A stretch of 64,000 bases of DNA from NCBI GenBank assembly GCA_934178475.1, contig CAKPQH010000001.1, forward strand, positions 124,001-188,000, read 5' to 3'. Position numbers and translations under genes: made by a program. The notes beneath the pieces are model-generated. The model had not been told where the DNA came from, made no database searches, and saw only the letters and a program-made list of their open reading frames with translations. This stretch comes from an uncultured Clostridia bacterium. Its GTDB lineage: Bacteria > Bacillota > Clostridia > TANB77 > CAG-508. Every line of letters begins with the position of its first letter. Within the stretch, counting starts at the first letter, position 1. Below are positions 8,597 through 15,751 of the stretch, in pieces.

Positions 8597-9487
8597 ATGT
8601 TTGAAAGTATAAAGAAAAATAAAATAGAATCATCTTTTATTATTTTTTTATTTATTCTAATAATTACATTAATTATTTATTATATTTGTATGGCTTTAGA
8701 TTTAGGGCCAATATCTATAGTAATAGCTTTAGTAGTATCTATTATATCTGCATGGTCTAGTTATTATTTTAGTGATGATTTAATATTAAAAATTAGTCAT
8801 GCTAGACCTGCAACTAAGGAAGAAAATTTACAATTAGTAAATATATTAGATTCATTAGTTGTTGCAGCTGGTCTTTCTACCACACCAAAACTTTATGTCG
8901 TAGAAAGTTCTCAGCCTAATGCTTTTGCTACTGGTAGAAATCCAGAACATTCAGTTATATGTGTTACTACTGGCTTATTAAATAAACTTGAATATTATGA
9001 ATTAGAAGGAGTTATTGCTCATGAACTAGCTCATATAAAAAATTATGATATCAGACTTTCTGCTATTGTAACTGTTATGGTTGGATTTATAGTAATGATT
9101 TCAGATATGTTTTCAAGATTTATGTTCTATGGTGGTTCTAGAAAAAGAGATAGTAAAGATGGAAATGGAAGTGCTATATTAATGCTTATAGGTTTAATAT
9201 TTTTAATATTATCACCTATATTTGGTAAACTTATGCAGCTTGCTATTTCTAGAAAAAGAGAATTTCTAGCAGACGCTACTGCTATAGAATTTACTCGTAA
9301 TCCAGAAGGACTTATATCAGCTCTTCAAAAACTATCATCAGATAATGATGAGCTAGAATATGCAAACACAGCAACTTCAAACATGTATATAGTAAGTCCA
9401 TTTAAAGATAGCAATAAAAAATCTGATAAATGGTCTACACATCCATCAATAGAAGCTAGAATAGAAGCTTTAAGAAATCTAAAATAA
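8597..9487 (+). CDS. htpX: HtpX-type M48 zinc metalloprotease
   Basis: This is a 296-residue membrane protease of the HtpX/M48B family, which degrades damaged membrane proteins. Two N-terminal helices (about 15-35 and 38-56) precede the active site H-E-L-A-H (H142, E143, H146). A further helix pair (about 155-180 and 192-220) precedes the third zinc ligand in 'REFLADATA' (~226). The usual C-terminal 'STHPSIEARIEAL' is intact. It lies second in an operon with lemA and ends at a strong hairpin. Confidence 0.95.
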   Translation: MFESIKKNKIESSFIIFLFILIITLIIYYICMALDLGPISIVIALVVSIISAWSSYYFSDDLILKISHARPATKEENLQLVNILDSLVVAAGLSTTPKLYVVESSQPNAFATGRNPEHSVICVTTGLLNKLEYYELEGVIAHELAHIKNYDIRLSAIVTVMVGFIVMISDMFSRFMFYGGSRKRDSKDGNGSAILMLIGLIFLILSPIFGKLMQLAISRKREFLADATAIEFTRNPEGLISALQKLSSDNDELEYANTATSNMYIVSPFKDSNKKSDKWSTHPSIEARIEALRNLK

Positions 9488-9493
9488 ACTTTA

Positions 9494-9527
9494 AAAGGAT
9501 ATTTTAAAACCAATTAAAATATCCTTT
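9494..9527 (+). terminator. Terminator after htpX
   Basis: A perfect 13-bp stem, AAAGGATATTTTA (9494-9506) with its complement at 9515-9527 and an 8-base loop. The T-rich tract after it is imperfect. It may also serve yyaC, which converges from the other strand. Confidence 0.75.
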
Positions 9528-9595
9528 ATTGCTATTTTTATTACATTCCACATATACTTGCTATAACAAATTATAAAATATTTTTCTAGATTTTT

Positions 9596-10066
9596 TTATA
9601 ATTCACATAAACTTTTCCCTATTTCTTCCGCTAAACTATTAACTAACTTATAATCAGTACTTAAAAGATTTTTAATAGTTTTATAATTATCTTTTTCTTT
9701 CTTTGCTACAACAACCTTTATTGTTATATCTCCTATTTCATTTTTATCAATTCCAATTCCTTTTCCAACTCTACAACATCTATTACTAACAAATATCTCT
9801 CCAATCTCAGCCACATCAGAAATTGCAGAATCTATTGCTATAACTTTTTTATTTTTAGTTTTTCTACATAATCTTTTAATATCTTTACTAGTACAAATAT
9901 TATTTTTCATATCTCCATATACTTTAAAATTTGAATTTTCCTTTAAATACGTTCCAACTAGAGGTCCCAAACTATCTCCTAAAACCTCATTTGTTCCTAT
10001 GCACACAAACACAATATTTTCAATTTCTTCTTTTAATTTTCGATCTAACAATTCCTTTATTTTAAT
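9596..10066 (-). CDS. yyaC: YyaC-like sporulation protein (GPR-related fold)
   Basis: YyaC is a small spore-associated protein related to the germination protease GPR. The signature 'FVCIGTNEVLGDSLGPLVG' is clear, as is the 'VIAIDSAISDVAEIG' strand with its aspartate. An ORF call beginning at TTG 10051 leaves almost no spacing to a ribosome site. I extend by five codons to an ATT at 10066, which sits exactly 8 bases after GGAGG; a stop codon lies directly upstream in this frame. ATT starts are rare (infC is the known case), so the start stays tentative. Its presence argues for an endospore-forming lineage. The function is not settled experimentally. Confidence 0.82.
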   Translation of the reverse strand: MKIKELLDRKLKEEIENIVFVCIGTNEVLGDSLGPLVGTYLKENSNFKVYGDMKNNICTSKDIKRLCRKTKNKKVIAIDSAISDVAEIGEIFVSNRCCRVGKGIGIDKNEIGDITIKVVVAKKEKDNYKTIKNLLSTDYKLVNSLAEEIGKSLCEL

Positions 10067-10095
10067 CTATATCGCCTCCATCTCTTAATTTTTCC

Positions 10096-10124
10096 TTAAT
10101 ATTTATTATTATAATAAATATTAA
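10096..10124. repeat. Perfect 29-base palindrome upstream of yyaC
   Basis: Two 14-base arms (TTAATATTTATTAT and its exact complement) flank one central T. It is entirely A/T. It could be an operator or an RNA hairpin. The rest of the ~300-base gap up to 10373 shows only the desulfurase terminator. Confidence 0.5.
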
Positions 10125-10300
10125 AGTTATTCACTTTTTATACTCTTTTTGGGGATTTTACAAGATTTTAATTTATAAATATAAACAAATAATTTGATTA
10201 AAATATATCTACTGAAAAAATATATATGATTAGTATATTCTCTCTTTTACTGTATGTCAACAAAAACATTTCGACAAAATTACACAATTTATAACATATT

Positions 10301-10345
10301 AAAATAGAGTGTATCTGAAATAAAATTCCATTAACACTCTATTTT
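10301..10345 (-). terminator. Terminator of the cysteine desulfurase gene
   Basis: AAAATAGAGTGT (10301-10312) pairs perfectly with ACACTCTATTTT (10334-10345), with a 21-base loop. On the minus strand it follows the stop codon and is followed by a short T/A run. Confidence 0.65.
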
Positions 10346-10372
10346 TCCAAGTACCTTAATAATTTAACATTT

Positions 10373-11512
10373 TCAACCAATTTTATTAATAATCTTTCTT
10401 AATTCACTAATTACAAAATCTATTTCATCTTTATTATTAAATTCACCAAAAGTCACTCTTAATGCACCTTTACTCCATTCTTCCTTTAATCCGATTGAAA
10501 TTAATACATGTGACGGTTTCGTATCTCCTGATGAACAAGCAGATGCACTAGATGCACATATTCCTCTATTATCAAGTTCTAATAATAAAGTAGATCCTTC
10601 TACTCCTTTAAAAGAAATATTGCTGTTTCCAGGCAATCTATTACCTATATCTCCATTTATCTTTATATTATCTATATACTTCTTTATTTCTTGTTCATAA
10701 TAATCTCTTAAAAAGCTCAACTTCTTTATATGCTCATCTATGTTTTTATATGATAATTCACATGCTTTTCCTATCCCTACTATTCCTGCTACATTTTCCG
10801 TTCCTGCTCTTTTATTTTTTTCCTGTCCTCCTCCATTCATAAATTTAACTAACTTTACACCTTCTTTTACATATAAAGCACCTGTACCTTTAGGTCCATA
10901 TATCTTATGTCCAGACATCGACAGCATATCTATTCCCATTTCTCTTACGTTTATACTGACATTTCCAACAGCTTGAACAGCGTCTGTATGAAATATTATA
11001 TTTCTATTATGAGCAATTTTAGCAATTTTTTCAATTGGTTCTATTGTACCTATCTCATTATTTGCAAACATAATTGATATTAAAATAGTTTTATCGCTTA
11101 TGCTTCTTTCTAGCTCTTCTAAATTTACCACACCATTTTCATCAACATTTAAATATGTAATATCAAATCCCTGTGTTTTCAAAAATTCACATGTCTCTAG
11201 TACAGCATGATGTTCTATTTTACTTGTTATTATATGATTTCCTTTATCTTTATTTGCATAAGCAAATCCTTTTATTGCCATATTATCACTTTCAGAACCG
11301 CCAGCTGTAAAATATATTTCTTTTTTATCAGAACCTATAAGTCTTGCAACCTCTTCTCTTGCATTCTCAATTGCTCTTTTACTACTTCTACCTATACTAT
11401 AAATAGAAGATGGATTTCCATATCCCTCACTAAAAAAAGGAATCATATTTTTCAAAACATCTTCCTTAACTTTTGTAGTAGCAGCATTATCTAAATATAT
11501 AATATTTTGCAT
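10373..11512 (-). CDS. Cysteine desulfurase (NifS/IscS family)
   Basis: This PLP enzyme removes sulfur from L-cysteine for Fe-S clusters or thiolated tRNA. I take the ATG at 11512 (379 residues) because AAGGAG lies just upstream and the protein then begins 'MQNIIYLDNAATT', the family's usual start. The frame upstream to 11575 is not needed. The PLP lysine is K203 ('SMSGHKIYGPKG'), with 'HTDAVQAVG' binding the cofactor. The catalytic cysteine is C326 in 'CASSASACSSGD'. The short loop and 'GGGQEKNKRAGTEN' fit the class I NifS/IscS group. No iscU or mnmA neighbour is visible, so the exact partner is open. Confidence 0.95.
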   Translation of the reverse strand: MQNIIYLDNAATTKVKEDVLKNMIPFFSEGYGNPSSIYSIGRSSKRAIENAREEVARLIGSDKKEIYFTAGGSESDNMAIKGFAYANKDKGNHIITSKIEHHAVLETCEFLKTQGFDITYLNVDENGVVNLEELERSISDKTILISIMFANNEIGTIEPIEKIAKIAHNRNIIFHTDAVQAVGNVSINVREMGIDMLSMSGHKIYGPKGTGALYVKEGVKLVKFMNGGGQEKNKRAGTENVAGIVGIGKACELSYKNIDEHIKKLSFLRDYYEQEIKKYIDNIKINGDIGNRLPGNSNISFKGVEGSTLLLELDNRGICASSASACSSGDTKPSHVLISIGLKEEWSKGALRVTFGEFNNKDEIDFVISELRKIINKIG

Positions 11513-11620
11513 AGATATCTCTCCTTTATATATATTGTATGCAAATACTTTACAAAAAGACTCTCCAAACCACAAAAGAGAAAAACCGTATTATAGATCA
11601 GTCTAAAATTCGATAATAAA

Positions 11621-11656
11621 TATGGAGATAGGATCATAAATAAAACTATCTCTATA
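11621..11656 (-). terminator. Terminator of the unknown gene cluster
   Basis: TATGGAGATAG (11621-11631) pairs with CTATCTCTATA (11646-11656) with one G-U pair and a 14-base loop. A T-rich tract follows on the minus strand. It closes the 18.7-11.7 kb cluster. Confidence 0.65.
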
Positions 11657-11666
11657 ATTAATTTTA

Positions 11667-12125
11667 TTATATTCTCAAAAAGTTCTTTATTTTATTAATA
11701 ATTCTCTTGATTATAGGTTCTTTATATTCTATCATTTTTACAGAACTTGTTTCATCAGTTATTTCATCTTCTTTATGCATATTTCTTTTTTTGAATATAT
11801 CATCCGGATTAAATTTAACTTGTAACATTTCTTTATACATTTTTTCATTACTAGCATATATACTTTTTAGTCTTTGTTTTTCACTTTCATCTTGACACCA
11901 ATATTGTAAATTCAATAATGCTATTATTGCTAATGTTTCTTCTTTGAAGTTTTGTTGACTAACAGGAATATCCACTCTTATTCCCTTTATATAATTACTA
12001 TCTTTCTCTTCTCTAAAAAACTCCCTTAATTTCCTTGGTATTTTTTCTCTTTGTTCTTCAGTTAATAATCTCAAAAACTCATCTATCTCTGAATATGCTT
12101 GTCTTGTAGTTAGTGATACTCCCAT
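11667..12125 (-). CDS. Unrecognised 152-residue protein, last gene of cluster
   Basis: I do not recognise a named family. The protein is soluble and mostly helical. It opens with 'TTRQAYSEIDEFLRLLTEEQREKIPRKL' -like helices rich in Glu/Arg, has a central 'KEETLAIIALLNLQYWC' helix, and ends in a basic segment ('IIKRIINKIKNFLRI') that could be an amphipathic membrane-contacting helix. A strong GAGGAGG precedes the ATG. It starts 24 bases after the stop of the upstream unknown gene and is followed by a terminator, so it is the distal cistron of the cluster. It could be a structural or adaptor protein; no catalytic motif is visible. Confidence 0.75.
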   Translation of the reverse strand: MGVSLTTRQAYSEIDEFLRLLTEEQREKIPRKLREFFREEKDSNYIKGIRVDIPVSQQNFKEETLAIIALLNLQYWCQDESEKQRLKSIYASNEKMYKEMLQVKFNPDDIFKKRNMHKEDEITDETSSVKMIEYKEPIIKRIINKIKNFLRI

Positions 12126-12149
12126 AATTATTTTTCCTCCTCTTTAGTT

Positions 12150-13142
12150 CTAGTCTCTATTCATATCTTTATTATCTTGTGTTTTTGTTCTTTCCTTTTG
12201 TAATTGTACTATTTTATTTGTTTGTTCATTTATAGAATCAGTTCTTGTTGTTTCTTCTGTAGCCTCTATTGCACTGCCTAATAAATTATTACTTTCTGTT
12301 CTCTCTGTAGCCTCTCTACTGCTTTTACTCATTTCATTTTCTTTAGCTATGTTTCGTTGAATAGTAGTTAAAACTTGTCCCGTAAATCCATTTGAAAAAA
12401 TTTCACCAACAACATTACTTTTGCTATATTGTTCAACCATTTTTTCGTATTGTTCACGAGAAAATGTTTCTTTCATAAATTCACTCTGTTCCGCACTAAA
12501 TTCAAAGCCATTTTCTGATAATTTTTCAAGTAATTCTTCTATTCCTTCTGTTTCACATATATTATTATTCAAATCATCATTTTGTCCTTTTATTACATCT
12601 TTAATAAATCTATGTTCTATTAGGTTTAACAAAGCTTTTTCTTCATGTATTTTATTTGCAAAATTAGGATTTTCTTTTATTTTTGCTTCAACAATCTTAA
12701 AAACATTTGTCAAAAGATTTATTGAATATCCTCTACATTCCTCATTAATCTCTTTTGAATAACAATGTTGTAAAATAGATTTCCCTTTTGATTTTGCAAT
12801 TTCATAAACTTTACTTATATCTTCATCATCTTTCCAACTTCTTTTTTCATTGCTTATTTGCTCTGCTTTATATCCCATAGTAGATAATAATGCCGTTCCA
12901 TAATCTTTTGGTTTTCCTTCATACCCTATAAGTTGCATTTCTGGATTATCTTTCTGTAAGATTTCTCTTTCATTTTCTGGAACTAGTATAACTGCACCAT
13001 CTGGTAATTTAATATTTCCTTTAAAATATGAATCTTCTCCTCTTAATGATAATAATTGTTCTTCATTGATTTCATTTCCTGGAATTAAAATAGTATATTT
13101 CATATCTTCCCAGTTAGCTCCACCGAAATAGTGCTCCGTCAT
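12150..13142 (-). CDS. Unrecognised protein, C-terminal part of a probably split gene, with shared tail
   Basis: This open frame gives 330 residues from the ATG at 13142. That ATG has no usable ribosome site, and the first residues ('HYFGGANWEDMKYTILIPG') read as a direct continuation of the protein encoded in the other frame upstream ('ETIHFTLNTEV'). I judge the two frames to be one ~510-residue protein broken by a frameshift. Visible here are a beta-rich start, a helical middle ('EIAKSKGKSILQHCYSKE') and a charged C terminus. The last ~40 residues include 'EATEETTRTDSINEQTNK', nearly identical to the end of the 796-residue protein in this cluster. The family is unnamed to me; no active site is assigned. 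Confidence 0.7.
   Translation of the reverse strand: MTEHYFGGANWEDMKYTILIPGNEINEEQLLSLRGEDSYFKGNIKLPDGAVILVPENEREILQKDNPEMQLIGYEGKPKDYGTALLSTMGYKAEQISNEKRSWKDDEDISKVYEIAKSKGKSILQHCYSKEINEECRGYSINLLTNVFKIVEAKIKENPNFANKIHEEKALLNLIEHRFIKDVIKGQNDDLNNNICETEGIEELLEKLSENGFEFSAEQSEFMKETFSREQYEKMVEQYSKSNVVGEIFSNGFTGQVLTTIQRNIAKENEMSKSSREATERTESNNLLGSAIEATEETTRTDSINEQTNKIVQLQKERTKTQDNKDMNRD
12188..12287 (-). repeat. Tail-coding repeat, copy 1
   Basis: This 100-base stretch encodes 'SAIEATEETTRTDSINEQTN' and the following 'KIVQLQKE'. By hand alignment it differs from copy 2 (15790-15889) at about 11 of 100 positions. The flanking coding sequence shows no such match. Confidence 0.75.
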
Positions 13143-13686
13143 TCCAAATAACTTCTGTATTTAATGTAAAATGAATAGTTTCCCTTTCAGATTTTCCTCC
13201 GACTTTATATTTTTGTCCATCAATTTCTAAATCATTAAATTCTTCTATTTCTGCTCCCGCATCTTTAGATGTCTTTATTGTACTATCTTGTGGAAAATAT
13301 CTGGTTTTATGTACAAATATTAAGTCAGACATATCTTCAAACTCTGATTCATTTTCTGTAATAACTTTATCTTCTTCTGTTAATACTATCGGCATGTTTC
13401 TCTCGTTTAGCATACCTGTTGCTTCTTTAAAAGAGATTTCCATATCTTTTAAAGTTTTAGCATTAGTTATACTATCAATTTTATCTTTTTTCCATTGTTC
13501 TTTTCCTTTTTTTAAGTCTTCTATCTCTATTCTTAGATCATAAACTTCTTTACTCTCTGTTAAGGAATTTTCATCTTCTTTTTCTCTTAATGCTTTTAAC
13601 TCTTCTTTTCTAAATATATTATTATCATATTCCTTCTCTTCTCCAGAAAGTTGGCTCATTTTTATATGTTTAATCTCATTAATCAT
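13114..13686 (-). CDS. Unrecognised protein, N-terminal part of a probably split gene
   Basis: A 190-residue frame that overlaps the next ORF by 29 bases. It has a charged coiled-coil-like N half (Glu/Lys-rich, about residues 20-75). A compact second half follows with 'DLIFVHKTRYFPQD' and 'RETIHFTLNTEV', after which the frame runs into an unrelated-looking tail ('IWNDGALFRWS') and a stop. The natural continuation is in the +1-shifted frame. Either the gene is a recent pseudogene or phase variant, or the sequence has an indel at about 13139-13150. Function unknown. It lies 37 bases after the upstream soluble protein. Confidence 0.65.
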   Translation of the reverse strand: MINEIKHIKMSQLSGEEKEYDNNIFRKEELKALREKEDENSLTESKEVYDLRIEIEDLKKGKEQWKKDKIDSITNAKTLKDMEISFKEATGMLNERNMPIVLTEEDKVITENESEFEDMSDLIFVHKTRYFPQDSTIKTSKDAGAEIEEFNDLEIDGQKYKVGGKSERETIHFTLNTEVIWNDGALFRWS

Positions 13687-13722
13687 TATTTAAACCTCTC
13701 TTTAGTTTGCTGAATTAAGTTT

Positions 13723-14352
13723 TTATAATATAATATCTTGCATACCTATTTCTTCAATTTCATTATTTACCCAAACAATAGCTAGTCCATTTTCAATATC
13801 TTCTTTAAAATTGCACAATATAGCAAACTTGCAATATTCTTTATCTTTACTTTCTCTTTTTATATAAATTTGCTTTGGTACAATATATTTATAAAAATTT
13901 GTATCATCTAATTCTATATTATAATTTTTGTTACAATAATCCTTTAATGCATGATAAGATTTAATAAATATTTTTTTTATATTATCCATAAATTGATGAA
14001 ATGTTCTTTTTTGTAATATAGTTATTTCTTCATTATCAAAAACATCAAAGTAAATTTTTAAATCAATCTCTTTATTTAAAAAGTTATAATTCAATATATA
14101 ATCATTCTTTTTAGATTTCATTTCTTCTCTTATTCTAATTTTATTTAATTTAATATAATAATATTCGCAAGCACTTCCTTCATCATTAAATTCTTTTACT
14201 GCACAACGGCTTCCTCTTTCATAATAAAAAACTATCCATTTATCGTTTTCATTCATAATGCAAATTTTATTATCACTGTCTCTTCCAAAAAACATTTTAT
14301 TTTCAAGTTCTTTATAAATTCCTAATTTTTCTTTTAATTCATTTATATTCAT
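13723..14352 (-). CDS. Unrecognised soluble 209-residue protein
   Basis: I start at ATG 14352, not at the frame's earliest start (14397). The later ATG leaves a 19-base gap after the membrane-protein gene and has a purine-rich AGAAGAGAGAG upstream. The protein is acidic-basic mixed, with no membrane segment or signal. It begins 'MNINELKEKLGIYKELENKM' and contains 'NDKWIVFYYERGSRC' and 'SACEYYYIKLNKIR'. That pattern resembles small beta-sheet immunity-type proteins, but I cannot assign it to a family. It sits between a two-helix membrane protein and the split gene in the same transcription unit. Confidence 0.65.
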   Translation of the reverse strand: MNINELKEKLGIYKELENKMFFGRDSDNKICIMNENDKWIVFYYERGSRCAVKEFNDEGSACEYYYIKLNKIRIREEMKSKKNDYILNYNFLNKEIDLKIYFDVFDNEEITILQKRTFHQFMDNIKKIFIKSYHALKDYCNKNYNIELDDTNFYKYIVPKQIYIKRESKDKEYCKFAILCNFKEDIENGLAIVWVNNEIEEIGMQDIIL

Positions 14353-14371
14353 AATTCTCTCTCTTCTATTT

Positions 14372-15235
14372 TTATACAAAATTTGATAGCAATTCATTTA
14401 AACAGTTTTCAACATCAAATATTTCTTCTAAACATTTAACACTAGTGTATATATATTTCCTAATTTTTATATAAATATATCCGTCTTTAATAAGAATCGT
14501 AAATGGTTTCGTATACTTATTATAAATTTCTACTAGTTTATTCTTTTGTTCTTCAGTTAGTTCTATACACTTTTCTTCTTTTGTTTTTTCTCCTGTTTCA
14601 TTCAACATTTCATTTATATCTTTTTCATAATTCCAAAATATTTTATCATATACTATCTTATTTTTATTTGATATTAAATCTCTATCTTTACAAGTCAAAT
14701 AAAATATTCCATCTTTCCCAATTCTACTTGCTAATATAAAATTACAAAAATGCAAAGTATCACTTCTATATGGATATTCTTCTTCTGTATATGATACTAA
14801 ATCTATATCTTTACCGTCTTTTGCAAATCTAGTTAAATGTTCAACACCACTGTTCTCCCAATTCTCAGTAGTAAATCTATTTATTTTTACACAGATTTCC
14901 TCTTTCATTTTATTCGATATTGTTCTTATATCATAATTTGAATTAAAAAAACTTACAATATTTTCTAGCATTAATCTGGCTACTATTTTTCGACATTTAC
15001 TTGTATTTATAAAAGCATATATAAGCCCAAATATTAATACTATTCCTGCAATTACATATAAGAGTATATTATTAATTTTAAATCCTAACACAACTATTAT
15101 TGGAATTAATATTATTAATAATATATATATTAAAATATTTATTATCTTCATTTTTTCTAAACTTTGTACATCTTCTAGTTTTCTTAATTCTTCAATAAAT
15201 TTTTTCTTTTCTTCTAAATATATATTACCTTTCAT
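14372..15235 (-). CDS. Unrecognised two-helix membrane protein (287 residues)
   Basis: The N terminus is a short helix, followed by two adjacent transmembrane segments (about residues 30-49 and 54-73), then ~210 residues most likely in the cytoplasm. No signal peptide cleavage site is seen. The soluble part contains 'TENWENSGVEHLTRF' and 'LHFCNFILASRIGKDGIFYL', then a helix and an Ile/Lys/Tyr-rich beta ending. No known catalytic motif is recognised. It shares its layout (membrane hairpin plus cytoplasmic domain) with two other proteins of this cluster. It begins 12 bases after the preceding gene. Confidence 0.65.
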   Translation of the reverse strand: MKGNIYLEEKKKFIEELRKLEDVQSLEKMKIINILIYILLIILIPIIVVLGFKINNILLYVIAGIVLIFGLIYAFINTSKCRKIVARLMLENIVSFFNSNYDIRTISNKMKEEICVKINRFTTENWENSGVEHLTRFAKDGKDIDLVSYTEEEYPYRSDTLHFCNFILASRIGKDGIFYLTCKDRDLISNKNKIVYDKIFWNYEKDINEMLNETGEKTKEEKCIELTEEQKNKLVEIYNKYTKPFTILIKDGYIYIKIRKYIYTSVKCLEEIFDVENCLNELLSNFV

Positions 15236-15247
15236 AAATTCCCCTTA

Positions 15248-15727
15248 TTACTTTTGCTTTAATATTTCTTTCAATTCTCTTTCTGCTAAATATAAATTTG
15301 ATTTTTCTATTCCAAAGCTATATGAATACTTTTCTTTTTCATTGTTTTTATTAATACTATTAATAACCAAATATCCATCATATTGAAAAACTTTTGTAAT
15401 ACCACTTATCATTATTTTTCTAATACTTTCACAAGTTCCTTTTGCTGAAAAAAATTCCACATACTCTTTTGTAATAATCATTTCTATATAAGGTGGTGTT
15501 TTTATTTTTTTATTGCAATATTTCACTAAAAATATAATTCCTATTATGATACAAACAGCTATTACACAAACTACATATGTTCCTATGTACTCTTTATTTC
15601 CTTTTATTAACAATCCTAAAATAAAACATATTCCTACTATTTCCACTATAATTCCTATTATACGATATATTTTATAATATGATAAATCTTCATATATTTC
15701 TATTTTATTTTCATCTTTTTTAACCAT
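15248..15727 (-). CDS. Small two-helix membrane protein with a possible PH-like domain
   Basis: A 159-residue protein with two transmembrane helices (about 21-42 and 47-69), a basic turn ('KYCNKKIK') and a ~80-residue cytoplasmic beta-rich domain. That domain starts 'PPYIEMIITKEYVEFFSAKG' and continues to a final helix ('LYLAERELKEILK'). This layout resembles the YcxB/bPH-type domain, in which a strand-rich domain follows a membrane hairpin; the resemblance is by eye only. It belongs to the unknown cluster and lies 24 bases downstream of the 796-residue protein. No enzyme motif is visible. Confidence 0.65.
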   Translation of the reverse strand: MVKKDENKIEIYEDLSYYKIYRIIGIIVEIVGICFILGLLIKGNKEYIGTYVVCVIAVCIIIGIIFLVKYCNKKIKTPPYIEMIITKEYVEFFSAKGTCESIRKIMISGITKVFQYDGYLVINSINKNNEKEKYSYSFGIEKSNLYLAERELKEILKQK

Positions 15728-15751
15728 ATTAACACCTAAGTTTCTTTATAT

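Noticed and set aside
13114..13142. Two independent overlapping genes
   Set aside because: The second start has no ribosome site and the protein sequence continues smoothly across frames, so a split gene is more likely.
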